64,000 nt of DNA from Austwickia sp. (GCA_016699675.1 CP064985.1:2728001-2792000), one strand, 5' to 3'; shown: positions 27,252-36,731, counted from the first letter of the stretch. Translations and numbers: made by a program. Notes: generated from the sequence alone by a model not told the origin.

Positions 27252-27304
27252 GCGTTCGTTCCCCGGACCACCGCTTGCCCCGCCACCATCGAAGCGAAGG
27301 ACCC

Positions 27305-29182
27305 ATGGCCAACCTCATCTCCGTCGAGAAGGCGGACTTGTCCCTCGGCACGACCCATCTGCTCGACGAGGTGTCTCTGGGCGTGCTCACCGGGGATCGG
27401 ATCGGGGTCGTGGGCCGCAACGGCGGCGGCAAGTCCACCCTGCTCCGGGTACTCGCCGGGCGGCAGGACATCGACACCGGCCGGATCGCGCGTACGAGCG
27501 GGCTGACGCTGGGCATGCTCGGCCAGGTCGACGAGCTGGACCCCGAGGCGACGGTGCGCCAGGCCGTCCTGGGCAACCGCGCCGAACACGAGTGGGCTGC
27601 CGACCAGCGGATCCGCGCCGTGCTGGAGGGGCTGCTGGGTGGCGTCGACGGGTCCGGGCTGGGGGGTGCGACTGGGCTTGATGCGCTGGTCGGGCCGATG
27701 TCGGGCGGCGAGCGGCGCCGGGTCGCGCTCGCCGCGCTGCTGGTCGCCGACCCCGACGTGCTGCTGCTGGACGAGCCGACCAACCACCTCGACGTCGAGG
27801 GCGTGGCCTGGCTCGCGGCGTACCTCACCACCACCCGCACCCGACCCGACGCCGCGCTGGTCGTCGTCACGCACGACCGGTGGTTCCTCGACGCGGTGGC
27901 GACGCTGACATGGGAGGTGCTCGACGGACGGGTCGAGTCCTACGACGGGGGCTACGCTGCGTATGTGCTGTCCAAGGCCGAGCGCGCCCGCATCGCGGCG
28001 GTCACGGCCGAACGCCGGGACAACCTGCTGCGCAAGGAGCTGGCGTGGCTGCGCCGCGGCGCTCCCGCCCGAACCAGCAAGCCGAAGTTCCGCATCGAGG
28101 CCGCCAGCGCGTTGATCGCGGACGAGCCGCCGCCGCGCGACGAGGTCGCCCTCACGAGCTTCGCCACTCGCCGCCTCGGTAAGGACGTCATCGACCTGCT
28201 GGACGCGACGGTCCGGCTCGGGGCGCGGACCATCCTGGACCGGGTGACCTGGCGGCTGGCGCCCGGCGATCGGGTCGGCATCGTTGGCGTCAACGGGGCG
28301 GGGAAGTCGACGCTGCTGCGCGCCTTCCTGGGCGAGGTGCCGCTTGCTGCGGGCAAGCGCAAGGTGGGCACGACCGTCGCCACGGCGTACCTCTCCCAGG
28401 AGGTCGCCGAACTGGACCGCCTGGCCGACACGCGGGTCATCGACGCCATCACCGAGATCCGCAGCCACGTCGCGCTCGGCAAGGGCGAGATCAGCGCGAG
28501 CCAGCTGGCCCAGCGGCTCGGGTTCACGGGCTTGCGGCAGCAAGCACGGGTCGGCGAGCTGTCGGGCGGCGAGCGGCGCCGGCTGCAGTTCGTGCGGCTG
28601 ATGATGACCGAGCCCAACGTGCTCGTGCTCGACGAGCCCACCAACGACCTCGACATCGAGACGCTGACCTCGATGGAGGACGTGCTCGACGGGTGGGCGG
28701 GGACGCTGCTCGTGGTGAGCCACGACCGGTACCTCCTGGAGCGCATGTGCGACCGCCAGGTCGCGCTGCTCGGGGACGGGCGGGTCCGGGACCTGCCGGG
28801 GGGCGTCGATCAGTACCTGGAGTTGCGCGCGATCACCCTCGCCGATGCCGCGCGCAGCGGCGCCGGCGCGGCTGGTGGTGCCGGCGGAGGGGGCGGTGCC
28901 GGTACGTCGGGCGGCGGGCCCGGCGGCGGTACGTCGGGTGCTGCCGGCGTCGCGACGTACACCCCGGCCCAGACCCGGGAGGCGCGCAAGGAGCTGAACC
29001 GGATCGACCGGCAGCTGACCAAGCTGGCCGCGGCGGAGGAGAAGCTGCACGCGCAGATGGTGGCGAAGGCGACCGATCACGCGGCGGTGCTGGCGCTCAA
29101 CGACCAACTACGGGCGATCGTCGACGAGCGCGAGGAGCTGGAGCTGGCCTGGCTGGAGGCGGCGGAGATCGCCGAGCCGTGA
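27305..29182 (+). CDS. ABC-F family ATPase
   Basis: This 625-residue soluble protein has two ABC domains and no membrane part, the ABC-F layout of ribosome-associated factors (translation regulators or antibiotic-resistance proteins). Walker A motifs are GRNGGGKST near residue 37 and GVNGAGKST near 329. Signatures are MSGGERRRVALAALL and LSGGERRRLQFVRLM. Walker B regions are VLLLDEPTNHLD and VLVLDEPTNDLD. A linker with RKELAWLRRGAPARTSKPK lies between. A Gly/Ala-rich spacer (about residues 520-550) leads to a C-terminal coiled coil (REARKELNRIDRQLTKLAAA). Similar to EttA/Uup-type housekeeping members; a resistance role cannot be excluded. Start chosen at the ATG after GAAGGA. Confidence 0.9.
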   Translation: MANLISVEKADLSLGTTHLLDEVSLGVLTGDRIGVVGRNGGGKSTLLRVLAGRQDIDTGRIARTSGLTLGMLGQVDELDPEATVRQAVLGNRAEHEWAADQRIRAVLEGLLGGVDGSGLGGATGLDALVGPMSGGERRRVALAALLVADPDVLLLDEPTNHLDVEGVAWLAAYLTTTRTRPDAALVVVTHDRWFLDAVATLTWEVLDGRVESYDGGYAAYVLSKAERARIAAVTAERRDNLLRKELAWLRRGAPARTSKPKFRIEAASALIADEPPPRDEVALTSFATRRLGKDVIDLLDATVRLGARTILDRVTWRLAPGDRVGIVGVNGAGKSTLLRAFLGEVPLAAGKRKVGTTVATAYLSQEVAELDRLADTRVIDAITEIRSHVALGKGEISASQLAQRLGFTGLRQQARVGELSGGERRRLQFVRLMMTEPNVLVLDEPTNDLDIETLTSMEDVLDGWAGTLLVVSHDRYLLERMCDRQVALLGDGRVRDLPGGVDQYLELRAITLADAARSGAGAAGGAGGGGGAGTSGGGPGGGTSGAAGVATYTPAQTREARKELNRIDRQLTKLAAAEEKLHAQMVAKATDHAAVLALNDQLRAIVDEREELELAWLEAAEIAEP

Positions 29183-29225
29183 CTCGCCCCCGCGCCGCCC
29201 GGGACAGCCGGTGGATCGGCCCTGG

Positions 29226-29741
29226 TCAGTTCTCGAAGCGGATCATGAGCCGCGCGAGGAGGTCCGCGAGCTGGCTCCGCTCGGAGTCGTCGAGATTCTC
29301 GAGCAGCCCGCGTTCGCGCGCCAGCAGCGCCTTCAGGGCGTCCTCCGACAGGCGCCGGCCCGTCGCGGTCAGCCGCACCCGCACGCCGCGGCGGTCGTCG
29401 GGATCGGGGAGCCGCTCCACCAGTCCGCGGCGGGCCAGTCGATCGACGCGGTTGGTCATCGTCCCGCTCGTCGAGAGCGTCTGCTTGACGAGGTCACCGG
29501 GGGAGAGCTCGTACGGCGCCCCGGCGCGGCGCAGCGCTGAGATGACGTCGAACTCCCAGACCTCCAGGCCGTGCTCGGCGAACGCCGTACGGCGGGCAAG
29601 ATCGAGGTGGCGCGCGAGGCGAGTCAGCCGGGAGAGGACCCGTAGTGGCTCGACATCGAGTCCGGGCACCTCGTGCTGCCAGGCCGCGACGATCAGGTCG
29701 ACCTCGTCCCGAGTGTCTCTGCTCGTCGCCTGGGCCGCCAT
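29226..29741 (-). CDS. MarR family transcriptional regulator
   Basis: This 171-residue winged-HTH regulator has the MarR core. LEVWEFDVISALRRAG leads into the HTH SPGDLVKQTLSTSGTMTNRV, and the wing is LPDPDDRRGVRVRLTATGR. The ATG at 29741 follows GAGG. It is divergent from the methyltransferase gene, and the 110-base gap holds a strong palindrome and a second half-match, so it probably represses itself and its neighbour. No ligand can be inferred. Confidence 0.9.
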   Translation of the reverse strand: MAAQATSRDTRDEVDLIVAAWQHEVPGLDVEPLRVLSRLTRLARHLDLARRTAFAEHGLEVWEFDVISALRRAGAPYELSPGDLVKQTLSTSGTMTNRVDRLARRGLVERLPDPDDRRGVRVRLTATGRRLSEDALKALLARERGLLENLDDSERSQLADLLARLMIRFEN

Positions 29742-29764
29742 GTCCTCAAGGGTAACCACGGATC

Positions 29765-29820
29765 TCTTGACATCGAGGCGTCCCGTCTCCCACGATGCCG
29801 AGTATCTCGATATCAAGATA
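29765..29820. promoter_or_regulatory. Probable MarR operators
   Basis: TATCTCGATATCAAGATA (29803-29820) is palindromic at 8 of 9 base pairs. TCTTGACATCGAGG (29765-29778) is a weaker version of the same TCTTGATATCAAGA sequence 38 bp away. Both lie in the gap between the MarR gene and the methyltransferase, the usual arrangement for autoregulated MarR proteins. Confidence 0.75.
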
Positions 29821-29851
29821 AACGCGTCCGCCGACCGAGAGGGGTCACCAC

Positions 29852-30732
29852 ATGCCGAGTTGGGATGCCGCGGAGTACGCCCGCCTCGCCAGCGAACGCG
29901 CCCGGCCCTTCGCGGACCTGCTCGCGCGCGTCCCCGCCGAGGCGCCGCGCCTGGTGGTCGACCTCGGCTGCGGGGACGGCGCCCGTACGTTGGAACTGGC
30001 CGCGCGGTGGCCGGACGCGCGCATCCTCGGCATCGACTCCTCCGCCGCCATGCTGGCCCGGGCCGCCGACCGCGATCCGACCGGCCGCGTGAGCCGGGTC
30101 GAGGCCGACCTGGCCGCCCCGTGGCCCGCGCGGCCGTGCGCGACGCCGCTCGCCACCGGGCGATCCCCGCAACATCCAGCCCCTCTGGCCCGGACGTCAT
30201 CGTCGCCGCGGCCAGCCTGCAATGGGTGCCCGACCATGTGGCCGTGGCCCGGCGCTGGATCGAGGCCTTGGCGCCGGGCGGGTGGTTCGCCCTGCAGGTC
30301 CCCGGCAATCACGACGCCCCGAGTCACGCCCTCATGCGCCGTACCGCCGCAGCCCACCGGCGGGCGAGCGCGTTGCTCCCGCTGCTCCTCGGCCGCGAGT
30401 CGGTGCGCGATCCCGCGGCGTACGTCGAGGCGTTCTGGGCGCCCGGACGCCAGGTGGAGGCATGGGAGACGACGTACCTGCACCTCCTCGACCCCGACGG
30501 CGAGCGAGAGGACCCGGTGCTGGACTGGGTGACCGGCACGGGCCTGCGGCCTGTCCTCGACACCCTCACCGAGGCAGGGGAGCGCGAGGCCTTCCTCACG
30601 CCGTACCGGCAGGCGCTCCGCGCGACCTACCCGCGCACCCCCGCCGGCGTGCCGCTGCCCTTCCGCCGGGTGTTCTGCGTCGTTCGCGCCGCCGCCGAGC
30701 GGACCACTGACGCGCTGGCGACCATCGGTTGA
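29852..30732 (+). pseudogene. Trans-aconitate 2-methyltransferase-like SAM methyltransferase, one frameshift
   Basis: The N-terminal part from the ATG at 29852 carries the SAM-binding VVDLGCGDGARTLELAARWP and ILGIDSSAAMLARAADRD, then loses sense after VEADLAAPWP. The C-terminal part resumes in another frame by about 30186 with GPDVIVAAASLQWVPDHV and APGGWFALQVPGNHDAPSH, running to the stop at 30732. Joined, they give about 293 residues, near the 255-260 of typical Tam proteins, which methylate trans-aconitate. The shift lies between 30115 and 30185 and equals one missing base. It sits opposite the MarR regulator, probably its target. Recent inactivation and assembly error are both possible. 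Confidence 0.78.
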
Positions 30733-30832
30733 CGGCGGCGGACGGCCGGCCTGACGGCGGGGCCGTCCCGAACGCGGCCCAGGGCCGATTACCCTAGAGC
30801 CGAGCGCGGCGGCCGCACGGCCGCAGCGCCCT

Positions 30833-30911
30833 TCCCCGGTTGGTCTGCTGGTAGGGCCCGCCTGACTTTGAATCAGGATTAGCGACGTTGGTTCGATTCC
30901 AACCCGGGGAA
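30833..30911 (+). tRNA. tRNA-Gln (anticodon TTG)
   Basis: The cloverleaf folds fully: acceptor TCCCCGG with CCGGGGA; D-stem GGTC with GGCC; anticodon stem CCTGA/TCAGG with loop CTTTGAA, giving anticodon TTG. The T-stem is GTTGG/CCAAC with loop TTCGATT. The variable region of 9 bases (ATTAGCGAC) is longer than usual for Gln. No CCA is encoded. TACCCT at 30790-30795 is a possible -10 box 38 bases upstream. Confidence 0.88.
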
Positions 30912-31134
30912 CCGCCACAACCGCGGGCCCACGGCGATTCGTGAGCGCCCGACAAGGTGAGGTCGCCCGCATGGCCGCCGGGGACTGGCCGTCGTGCGGC
31001 GGCGGTAACATATCCTCCGGTGCCGGCAAGCCCGGCCGGTCGCGGCAGCGTCGCCCGGCCCGCTTCCTCGACAGCGCCCAGCGCATTCGTCCGAAGCCAT
31101 CCGCCGCCCCCGTCGCCGACCTCCGGAGCGCCTC

Positions 31135-32601
31135 GTGACCCGTCCCGCAGCCGTCATCATCCTCGCCGCGGGCGAGGGTACCCGGATGAAGTCGGCGATC
31201 CCCAAAGTCCTGCACGCGATCGGCGGTCGGTCGTTGCTCGGCCACGCCATCGAGGCCGCCCGCGGGCTGAACCCCGAGCACCTGGCGGTCGTCGTTCGCC
31301 ACGAGCGGGACCGGGTCGCGGCGCACGTCGCGCAGGTCGCCCCGGACGCGGTCATCGCCGATCAGGACGAGGTCAAGGGCACCGGCCGGGCCGCCGAGTG
31401 CGGGCTCGACGCCCTGCCGACCGCGCTGTCAGGGACGGTGCTGGTGACGTACGGCGACGTGCCCCTCCTCGCCTCGGCGACCCTCGCCGCGATGGTCGCC
31501 GAGCACGAGGCCCACGCCTGCGCGGCCACCGTCATCACCGCGCACGTCCCCGACCCCACGGGTTACGGCCGGATCCTGCGCGACGCCGACGGCGCCGTGG
31601 CCGGGATCGTCGAGCAGAAGGACGCGACGCCGCAGCAGCGCGAGATCACCGAGATCAACTCGGGGATCTACGCGTTCGACGGCGCCCTGCTGCGCGACGC
31701 GCTCGCTCAGGTGGGCACCGACAACGCGCAGGGCGAGAAGTACCTCACCGACGTCCTCGGCATCGCCCGCGCCCGCGGCCTCGGGCTGCGCGCGCATCTG
31801 ATCGACGACTTGTGGCAGACCGAGGGCGTCAACGACCGGGTCCAACTGGCCCGGCTGGGCGCCGAACTCAACCGCCGCGTCGTCGAGGGGCACATGCGCG
31901 CCGGGGTCACCGTCGTCGACCCGAACACCACCTGGATCGACACCGACGTCACGATCGGGCGCGACACCCTCATCCAGCCCAACTGCCAACTGCTGGGCGC
32001 CACGACCATCGGCGCCGAGGCCCGGATCGGCCCGGACTGCACGCTGGAGTCGTGCGAGGTCGGCGACGGCGCGGAGGTCCGCCGGGCGGAGGCCCACCAC
32101 GCGGTGATCGGGACGGGCGCCACCGTTGGCCCGTACAGCTACCTGCGCCCCGGCACTGTGCTCGACGCCAAGGGCAAGATCGGCGGCTTCGTGGAGACGA
32201 AGAACGCCCACATCGGCGAGGGCGCGAAGCTGCCGCACCTGACCTACTGCGGAGACGCCGAGATCGGCGCGGGCGCCAACATCGGCGCTGGCACGATCTT
32301 CGCCAACTACGACGGGGTCGCCAAGCACCTGACGCAGATCGGGCGGCACTCCTTCGTGGGCAGCCAGAGCGTGCTGGTGGCGCCGGTCAGCGTGGCCGAC
32401 GGCGCCTACGTCGCCGCCGGCTCCGTCGTCACCGATCCCGTCGAGCCGGGTCAGATCGCGGTCGCGCGCCAGCGACAACGCAACGTCGACGGGTGGGTGG
32501 CACGCCGCAGAGCCGGTACGCCGACCGCGGCGGCCGCCCAAACCGGGGATGCCGAGACCGGGGCCGGGACAGCCGGGGCCGGGGAGGAGAACGCGAAGTG
32601 A
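31135..32601 (+). CDS. glmU: Bifunctional UDP-N-acetylglucosamine pyrophosphorylase / glucosamine-1-phosphate N-acetyltransferase
   Basis: GlmU makes UDP-GlcNAc for peptidoglycan in two steps. The N-terminal uridylyltransferase domain has ILAAGEGTRMKSAIPKVLHA near residue 9 and VLVTYGDVPLLASATL near 103. The C-terminal left-handed beta-helix starts near 260, with GPYSYLRPGTVLDAKGKIG and LTYCGDAEIGAGANIGAGTI for acetyl transfer. The 488 residues include a disordered Ala/Gly/Thr tail of about 30. The GTG at 31135 follows GGAG. The stop overlaps the prs start (GTGA); glmU-prs is the standard actinobacterial pair. Confidence 0.97.
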   Translation: MTRPAAVIILAAGEGTRMKSAIPKVLHAIGGRSLLGHAIEAARGLNPEHLAVVVRHERDRVAAHVAQVAPDAVIADQDEVKGTGRAAECGLDALPTALSGTVLVTYGDVPLLASATLAAMVAEHEAHACAATVITAHVPDPTGYGRILRDADGAVAGIVEQKDATPQQREITEINSGIYAFDGALLRDALAQVGTDNAQGEKYLTDVLGIARARGLGLRAHLIDDLWQTEGVNDRVQLARLGAELNRRVVEGHMRAGVTVVDPNTTWIDTDVTIGRDTLIQPNCQLLGATTIGAEARIGPDCTLESCEVGDGAEVRRAEAHHAVIGTGATVGPYSYLRPGTVLDAKGKIGGFVETKNAHIGEGAKLPHLTYCGDAEIGAGANIGAGTIFANYDGVAKHLTQIGRHSFVGSQSVLVAPVSVADGAYVAAGSVVTDPVEPGQIAVARQRQRNVDGWVARRRAGTPTAAAAQTGDAETGAGTAGAGEENAK

Positions 32602-33578
32602 CCAGCCTCAAGCGCACCACCGAGAAGAGCCTGATGATCCTCTCGGGGCGTGCGCATCCGGCGCTCGCCGACGAGGTGGCCACGTGCCTGGGCATCCACC
32701 CGGTGCCGACCACGGCGTACGAATTCGCCAACTCCGAGATCTACGTCCGCTTCGAGGAGTCCATCCGCGGCAGCGACGCGTTCCTCATCCAGAGCCACAC
32801 GGCGCCGATCAACGAGTGGATCATGGAGCACCTCATCATGGTCGACGCCGCCAAGCGCGCGTCGGCCAAGCGGATCACGGTGGTCCTGCCGTTCTACGGC
32901 TACGCACGGCAGGACAAGAAGCACCGCGGCCGCGAGCCGATTTCGGCCCGGCTGATGGCGGACCTGTTCAAGGCGGCGGGCGCCGACCGGCTGATCTGCG
33001 TCGATCTGCACACGGCCCAGATCCAGGGATTCTTTGACGGCCCCGTGGACCACCTCCAGGCGCTGCCGATCCTGTCGGACTACGTGGCGGACCGGTACGG
33101 CGACGAGCAGCTCGCGGTCGTCTCCCCGGACGCGGGCCGCATCAAGGTGGCCGAGCAGTGGAGCAAGCGGCTCGGCGGTGCGCCGCTGGCGTTCATCCAC
33201 AAGACCCGCGACATCACCCGGCCCAACCAGTCCGTCGCCAACCGGGTCGTCGGCGACGTCAGTGGGCGCACCTGCATCCTGGTCGACGACATGATCGACT
33301 CCGGCGGCACGATCACGCAGGCCGCCGACGCTTTGATGGCCTCCGGCGCGCGTGAGGTGGTGGTGGCCGCGACCCACGCGATCTTCTCCGACCCGGCCAC
33401 GGAGCGGCTGCGGGACTCCTGCATCCGCGAGGTCATCGTCACGAACACCCTGCCCATCGACCCCGAGAAGCACTTCGCCAAGCTGCAGGTGCTCTCCATC
33501 GCCCCGCTGATCAGCCAGGCGATCCACGAGGTCTTCGAGGACGGCTCGGTCACGAGCCTGTTCGACACCCCGGCCTAA
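32598..33578 (+). CDS. prs: Ribose-phosphate pyrophosphokinase
   Basis: Prs makes PRPP from ribose-5-phosphate and ATP, feeding nucleotide, His and Trp synthesis (and arabinogalactan precursors in some relatives). The 326-residue protein has YEFANSEIYVRFEESIRGS near residue 38. VLPFYGYARQDKKHRGREPI gives the ATP-binding loop, CVDLHTAQIQGFFDGPVDHL the catalytic histidine loop, and CILVDDMIDSGGTITQAA the PRPP-binding motif near 225. All active-site residues are present. Its GTG overlaps the glmU stop. Confidence 0.97.
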   Translation: MTSLKRTTEKSLMILSGRAHPALADEVATCLGIHPVPTTAYEFANSEIYVRFEESIRGSDAFLIQSHTAPINEWIMEHLIMVDAAKRASAKRITVVLPFYGYARQDKKHRGREPISARLMADLFKAAGADRLICVDLHTAQIQGFFDGPVDHLQALPILSDYVADRYGDEQLAVVSPDAGRIKVAEQWSKRLGGAPLAFIHKTRDITRPNQSVANRVVGDVSGRTCILVDDMIDSGGTITQAADALMASGAREVVVAATHAIFSDPATERLRDSCIREVIVTNTLPIDPEKHFAKLQVLSIAPLISQAIHEVFEDGSVTSLFDTPA

Positions 33579-33668
33579 GGCGTACGGCGAAAGGTCCGGG
33601 GCGGGAGCCGAGGCCGGGGCGTATCCGGCGTGCGGCGGGGCCCGGCTTAAGGCTGCCGAGGAACCCGC

Positions 33669-35432
33669 TCAGGCGGGGGCATAGCCCGCGCTCGCGCGAC
33701 GCCCACCCGGCATCGAGGTGGTCCAGTCCCGAGCGCCGCTGGAGTCGGCGGCCGTCGCGGCGTCGCTGGCATCCCCGCGGATCGTCGCGTAGGCCACGGG
33801 CGTCGTCTCCGGCTCCACCTGCTCGCCGAGCGAGGCGGTCGGATCGGCGGGCAGGTCGCGCAGCACCCGGCCCAACACCCGACCGAGCATGACGTCCAGC
33901 AGGTCCGGGTGTCGGGGGTCGAGTGGGAAGCGCTCGGTGTACCGATGCACACTCGCCCCCCGGGCCTGGAGCCGCGCCAGCGCGTCGGCGCCGCGCGCCG
34001 CCTCGAATCGGGCGGCGTGCCGCGCGTCGCCGTACAGGTCGATCGCCGCGCCCCGCGCGGTCGCCGCCTCGATGAGCGGCTGGGGGGTGGGGAGGGCGCG
34101 GTTGCGGCCGAGGCGCAGGATCATCGGGTACGGCAGGTGGGCGAACCACCAGGCGCCCAGCTCACCGGGCTGCTCCGGGTCGGTGGTCCACACGTCCTGG
34201 GCCACGGACACCACGCGGGTCACCGACACCCGGCCCGCGGCGGCCAGCGCCGTCCAGGCGCCCGCGCCGTGCCCGACGACCGTGGGGCGTGTCCCGGTGC
34301 GCGCGGCGAGCCACTCGACGGCGGCCACGTGCTCTGCGACGCTCGCCGGGGAGATGACGGGCGCATCAGCGCCGTCCACCGCACCCAGCACGCGCGCCTC
34401 GCCGGCCCCGGACCGGTCGAACCGCAACGTCGCGACGCCCTGGCGGGCCGCCGCGCGCGCGAGTCGGACCCAGCCGTCGCCGCCGGGTCCGCCGCGGTGG
34501 GCACCGTCGTCGGGAACGAGCAGGACGGCGTGGCGCGGAGTGGCCGCCGGCAACGTGAGGACGCCGGGGAGGCCGCCGACCTCGACGTACTCCTCCGTGC
34601 CGCCCCCGCCGAGCGCCGTCCGGACCCGCTGCGCCGGGATGGGGACCGGGGTGGGTCGACGCGCGGGCAACCCGAGCCAGTCCACCACGATGTCCCAGGC
34701 CTCGACCGGGATGACGGGTTCGGTGGCGGTCACGTCCAGGGCGTCGAGGTCGATCGCGTCCAGCCGGTCCGCGCCGATCCGGTCCGCGTAGTCCTCCACC
34801 GCCTCGTCGATGGGCGCCTCCTCGCGACTCACCAGGAGAATCCCGGTGTTCCGGGCGCTCATCGCGCGCGCGGCGGGGAGGCGGACCCAGGCGTCGTCGC
34901 CCGGCTGCGGGTCGACGAGGACGACAGAGCGGTACGGCGTGCGGCCGTCGGCGTCCGCACGCGGGCCTTGCGGATCGCCGAGGGCCATGGCGGCCAGGGC
35001 GGCGCCCAGGCCTGCCCCCACCAACGTGAGGTCCCCCTGACCCAGGGTGTGCCGGGCGTAGTGCGCCAGGGCGGCGACATCGGCCAGCCGGCGGGCCATC
35101 GGCGGCACGACGCCGTCGTCGCGTAGGGGGGCCGCGGACTCCCCGGTGCCCGACCAGTCCGCCCGGATCGTCACGCACCCTCGGCGCGCCAGCAGGTCCG
35201 CCAGATGCCGCATCGCGGGCCGCATCGTGGTCTCGGTGCGTCCGAAGGGACTGACCAGGATGGCCGCGCCGCGGCACTCGGGGCCGTAGGGCAGGTGCAC
35301 GTGCGCCGCCAGCGCCCCATCGGGGGTGTCGATCCAGGTGGGGATCACCGTTCCGGGGGCGGGAAGACCGGGGTCGGGGGCCTGCTGGGTCGACGACGGC
35401 AGGACCGGAATTCGCCGGGCCGTAGCGGTCAT
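33669..35432 (-). CDS. Tandem alpha/beta hydrolase protein
   Basis: This 587-residue protein contains two serine-hydrolase-like halves. In the first (residues 30-250) CVTIRADWSGTGESAAP resembles the strand-turn before the nucleophile elbow, and the elbow itself is VGAGLGAALAAMA, where the nucleophile serine is replaced by Gly. In the second (residues 275-470) the matching elements are VATLRFDRSGAGEARVLG and VVGHGAGAWTALAAAG, again with Ala in place of Ser. Both halves may therefore lack the usual catalytic Ser. Similar proteins occur beside exopolysaccharide or exosortase genes; a sugar-phosphate transferase gene lies 2.2 kb away. Substrate and activity unknown. Confidence 0.75.
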   Translation of the reverse strand: MTATARRIPVLPSSTQQAPDPGLPAPGTVIPTWIDTPDGALAAHVHLPYGPECRGAAILVSPFGRTETTMRPAMRHLADLLARRGCVTIRADWSGTGESAAPLRDDGVVPPMARRLADVAALAHYARHTLGQGDLTLVGAGLGAALAAMALGDPQGPRADADGRTPYRSVVLVDPQPGDDAWVRLPAARAMSARNTGILLVSREEAPIDEAVEDYADRIGADRLDAIDLDALDVTATEPVIPVEAWDIVVDWLGLPARRPTPVPIPAQRVRTALGGGGTEEYVEVGGLPGVLTLPAATPRHAVLLVPDDGAHRGGPGGDGWVRLARAAARQGVATLRFDRSGAGEARVLGAVDGADAPVISPASVAEHVAAVEWLAARTGTRPTVVGHGAGAWTALAAAGRVSVTRVVSVAQDVWTTDPEQPGELGAWWFAHLPYPMILRLGRNRALPTPQPLIEAATARGAAIDLYGDARHAARFEAARGADALARLQARGASVHRYTERFPLDPRHPDLLDVMLGRVLGRVLRDLPADPTASLGEQVEPETTPVAYATIRGDASDAATAADSSGARDWTTSMPGGRRASAGYAPA

Positions 35433-35955
35433 CGAAGGTCCCCCTGTCGTCGCAGCCTCCCGGCAGAGTCCAGGCAGGCGAACGTTCAGGACATCCGTCC
35501 AGGCCGGCCGGAGTCAGAAGTCTATGCCATCTCGAAGAGCCCGCGGCGACCGTCCGGCGACGCCACGTCGTCTCTCCGGCAGCGTCTCCGCGGCCCCGTG
35601 CCGCGCCCTGGCAATGGTCGGGCGACGACCCCGGCGAGCACGGTTGAGGGGATCGACGTGGGCGACCGACGTCGGCGAATCACACCAGGTGGGCGGCATC
35701 GGCGGGGGTTCGGTGCGCGGCCGCCGGCGGTCCGGTCGGAGCGATTTCGAGCCTGATGGGGCCCGCGGTTAGAATGGCCCGAGCCTCGGCGAGGGACGCC
35801 GTACGGGCGAGTGCCCGCCTCGGAGTCCGTGATCGACGCGGGCCGGTCGTGGAGCCGGGCAGGTGACTGCCCCACCCGAGCCGGACGTCCGCGCGGCGTC
35901 CCGCGCCGAGGGCATCGCCACCGGGCCTTCGGGCCCCCGCCGTCAGGAGAATGCC
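35433..35955 (+). promoter_or_regulatory. Long intergenic region with rplY promoter
   Basis: No convincing gene lies in these 520 bases. TAGAAT at 35770-35775 is a good -10 box about 180 bases before rplY, which would give a long untranslated leader. The ribosome site CAGGAGA (35944-35950) precedes the rplY ATG. The leader could carry an RNA control element, but I recognise none. Confidence 0.45.
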
Positions 35956-36633
35956 ATGGCCGACACCGTCAAGATCACCGCCGAGAAGCGCACCGAGTTC
36001 GGCAAGGGCGCCGCGCGCCGGATCCGTCGCGAGAGCAAGATCCCCGCCGTCCTCTACGGGCACGGCGCCGACCCGATCCACCTCACCCTCCCCGGGCACG
36101 ACACGATGCTCGCGGTGAAGACCGCCAACGCGGTCCTCAACCTCGTCATCGACGGGAAGGACCAGCTGGCCCTCGTCAAGGATGTCCAGCGGGACATTCT
36201 CAAGCCCGTCATCGAGCACATCGACCTCGTGATCGTGCGCCGCGGCGAGAAGGTCGTGGTCGACGTCGCCGTGACCACCGTGGGCGAGGCGGCGATCGAG
36301 ACCCTGGTCAACGTCGAGTCCCAGACCCTGCAGGTGCAGGCCGAGGCGACCCGCATCCCCACCGGGTTCGAGGTGTCCGTGGAGGGCCTGGCCGCCGGCA
36401 CGCAGATTCTCGCCTCGCAGATCGAGCTGCCCTCCGGTGTCGAGCTGGTCACCGACCCGGAGACGCTGGTGGTCAACGTGACCCAGGCGATCTCGGCGGA
36501 GGCGCTGGAGGCCGAGCTGGCCGAGGCGGAGGCCGAGGCTGGCATCGAGAAGGAGGAGTCCGGCGACGAGGCTCCTGTGGCGGAGGCCGGCGAGGAGAAG
36601 CCCGCCGACGCCAAGGCCGACGACGAGGCCTGA
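35956..36633 (+). CDS. rplY: 50S ribosomal protein L25 (general stress CTC type)
   Basis: L25 binds 5S rRNA on the large ribosomal subunit. This 225-residue form is the long TL5/CTC type. The N-terminal 5S rRNA-binding domain has KRTEFGKGAARRIRRESKIP near residue 10 and AVLYGHGADPIHL. A C-terminal beta domain has HIDLVIVRRGEKVVVDVAV. An acidic Ala/Glu-rich tail (about residues 175-225) ends in KADDEA. The ATG follows CAGGAGA. It is followed by a strong hairpin and then pth, as in many actinobacteria. Confidence 0.96.
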   Translation: MADTVKITAEKRTEFGKGAARRIRRESKIPAVLYGHGADPIHLTLPGHDTMLAVKTANAVLNLVIDGKDQLALVKDVQRDILKPVIEHIDLVIVRRGEKVVVDVAVTTVGEAAIETLVNVESQTLQVQAEATRIPTGFEVSVEGLAAGTQILASQIELPSGVELVTDPETLVVNVTQAISAEALEAELAEAEAEAGIEKEESGDEAPVAEAGEEKPADAKADDEA

Positions 36634-36683
36634 GCTGCCCGCGGCGGCTCGCTCGTCGCCACCGCTCGCTACCGTCCGGAACC

Positions 36684-36716
36684 GGCCGGGGCGCCCCAGT
36701 GGGGGGCGCCCCGGCC
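36684..36716 (+). terminator. Strong hairpin after rplY
   Basis: GGCCGGGGCGCCCC (36684-36697) and its perfect complement at 36703-36716 form a 14-bp stem with a 5-base loop. The pth -10 box begins 2 bases after it, so transcription units are cleanly separated. Confidence 0.8.
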
Positions 36717-36718
36717 GT

Positions 36719-36724
36719 TACGCT
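36719..36724 (+). promoter_or_regulatory. -10 box, leaderless pth
   Basis: TACGCT ends 7 bases before the GTG of pth and directly abuts the rplY terminator. Confidence 0.55.
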
Positions 36725-36731
36725 GAGGGCC

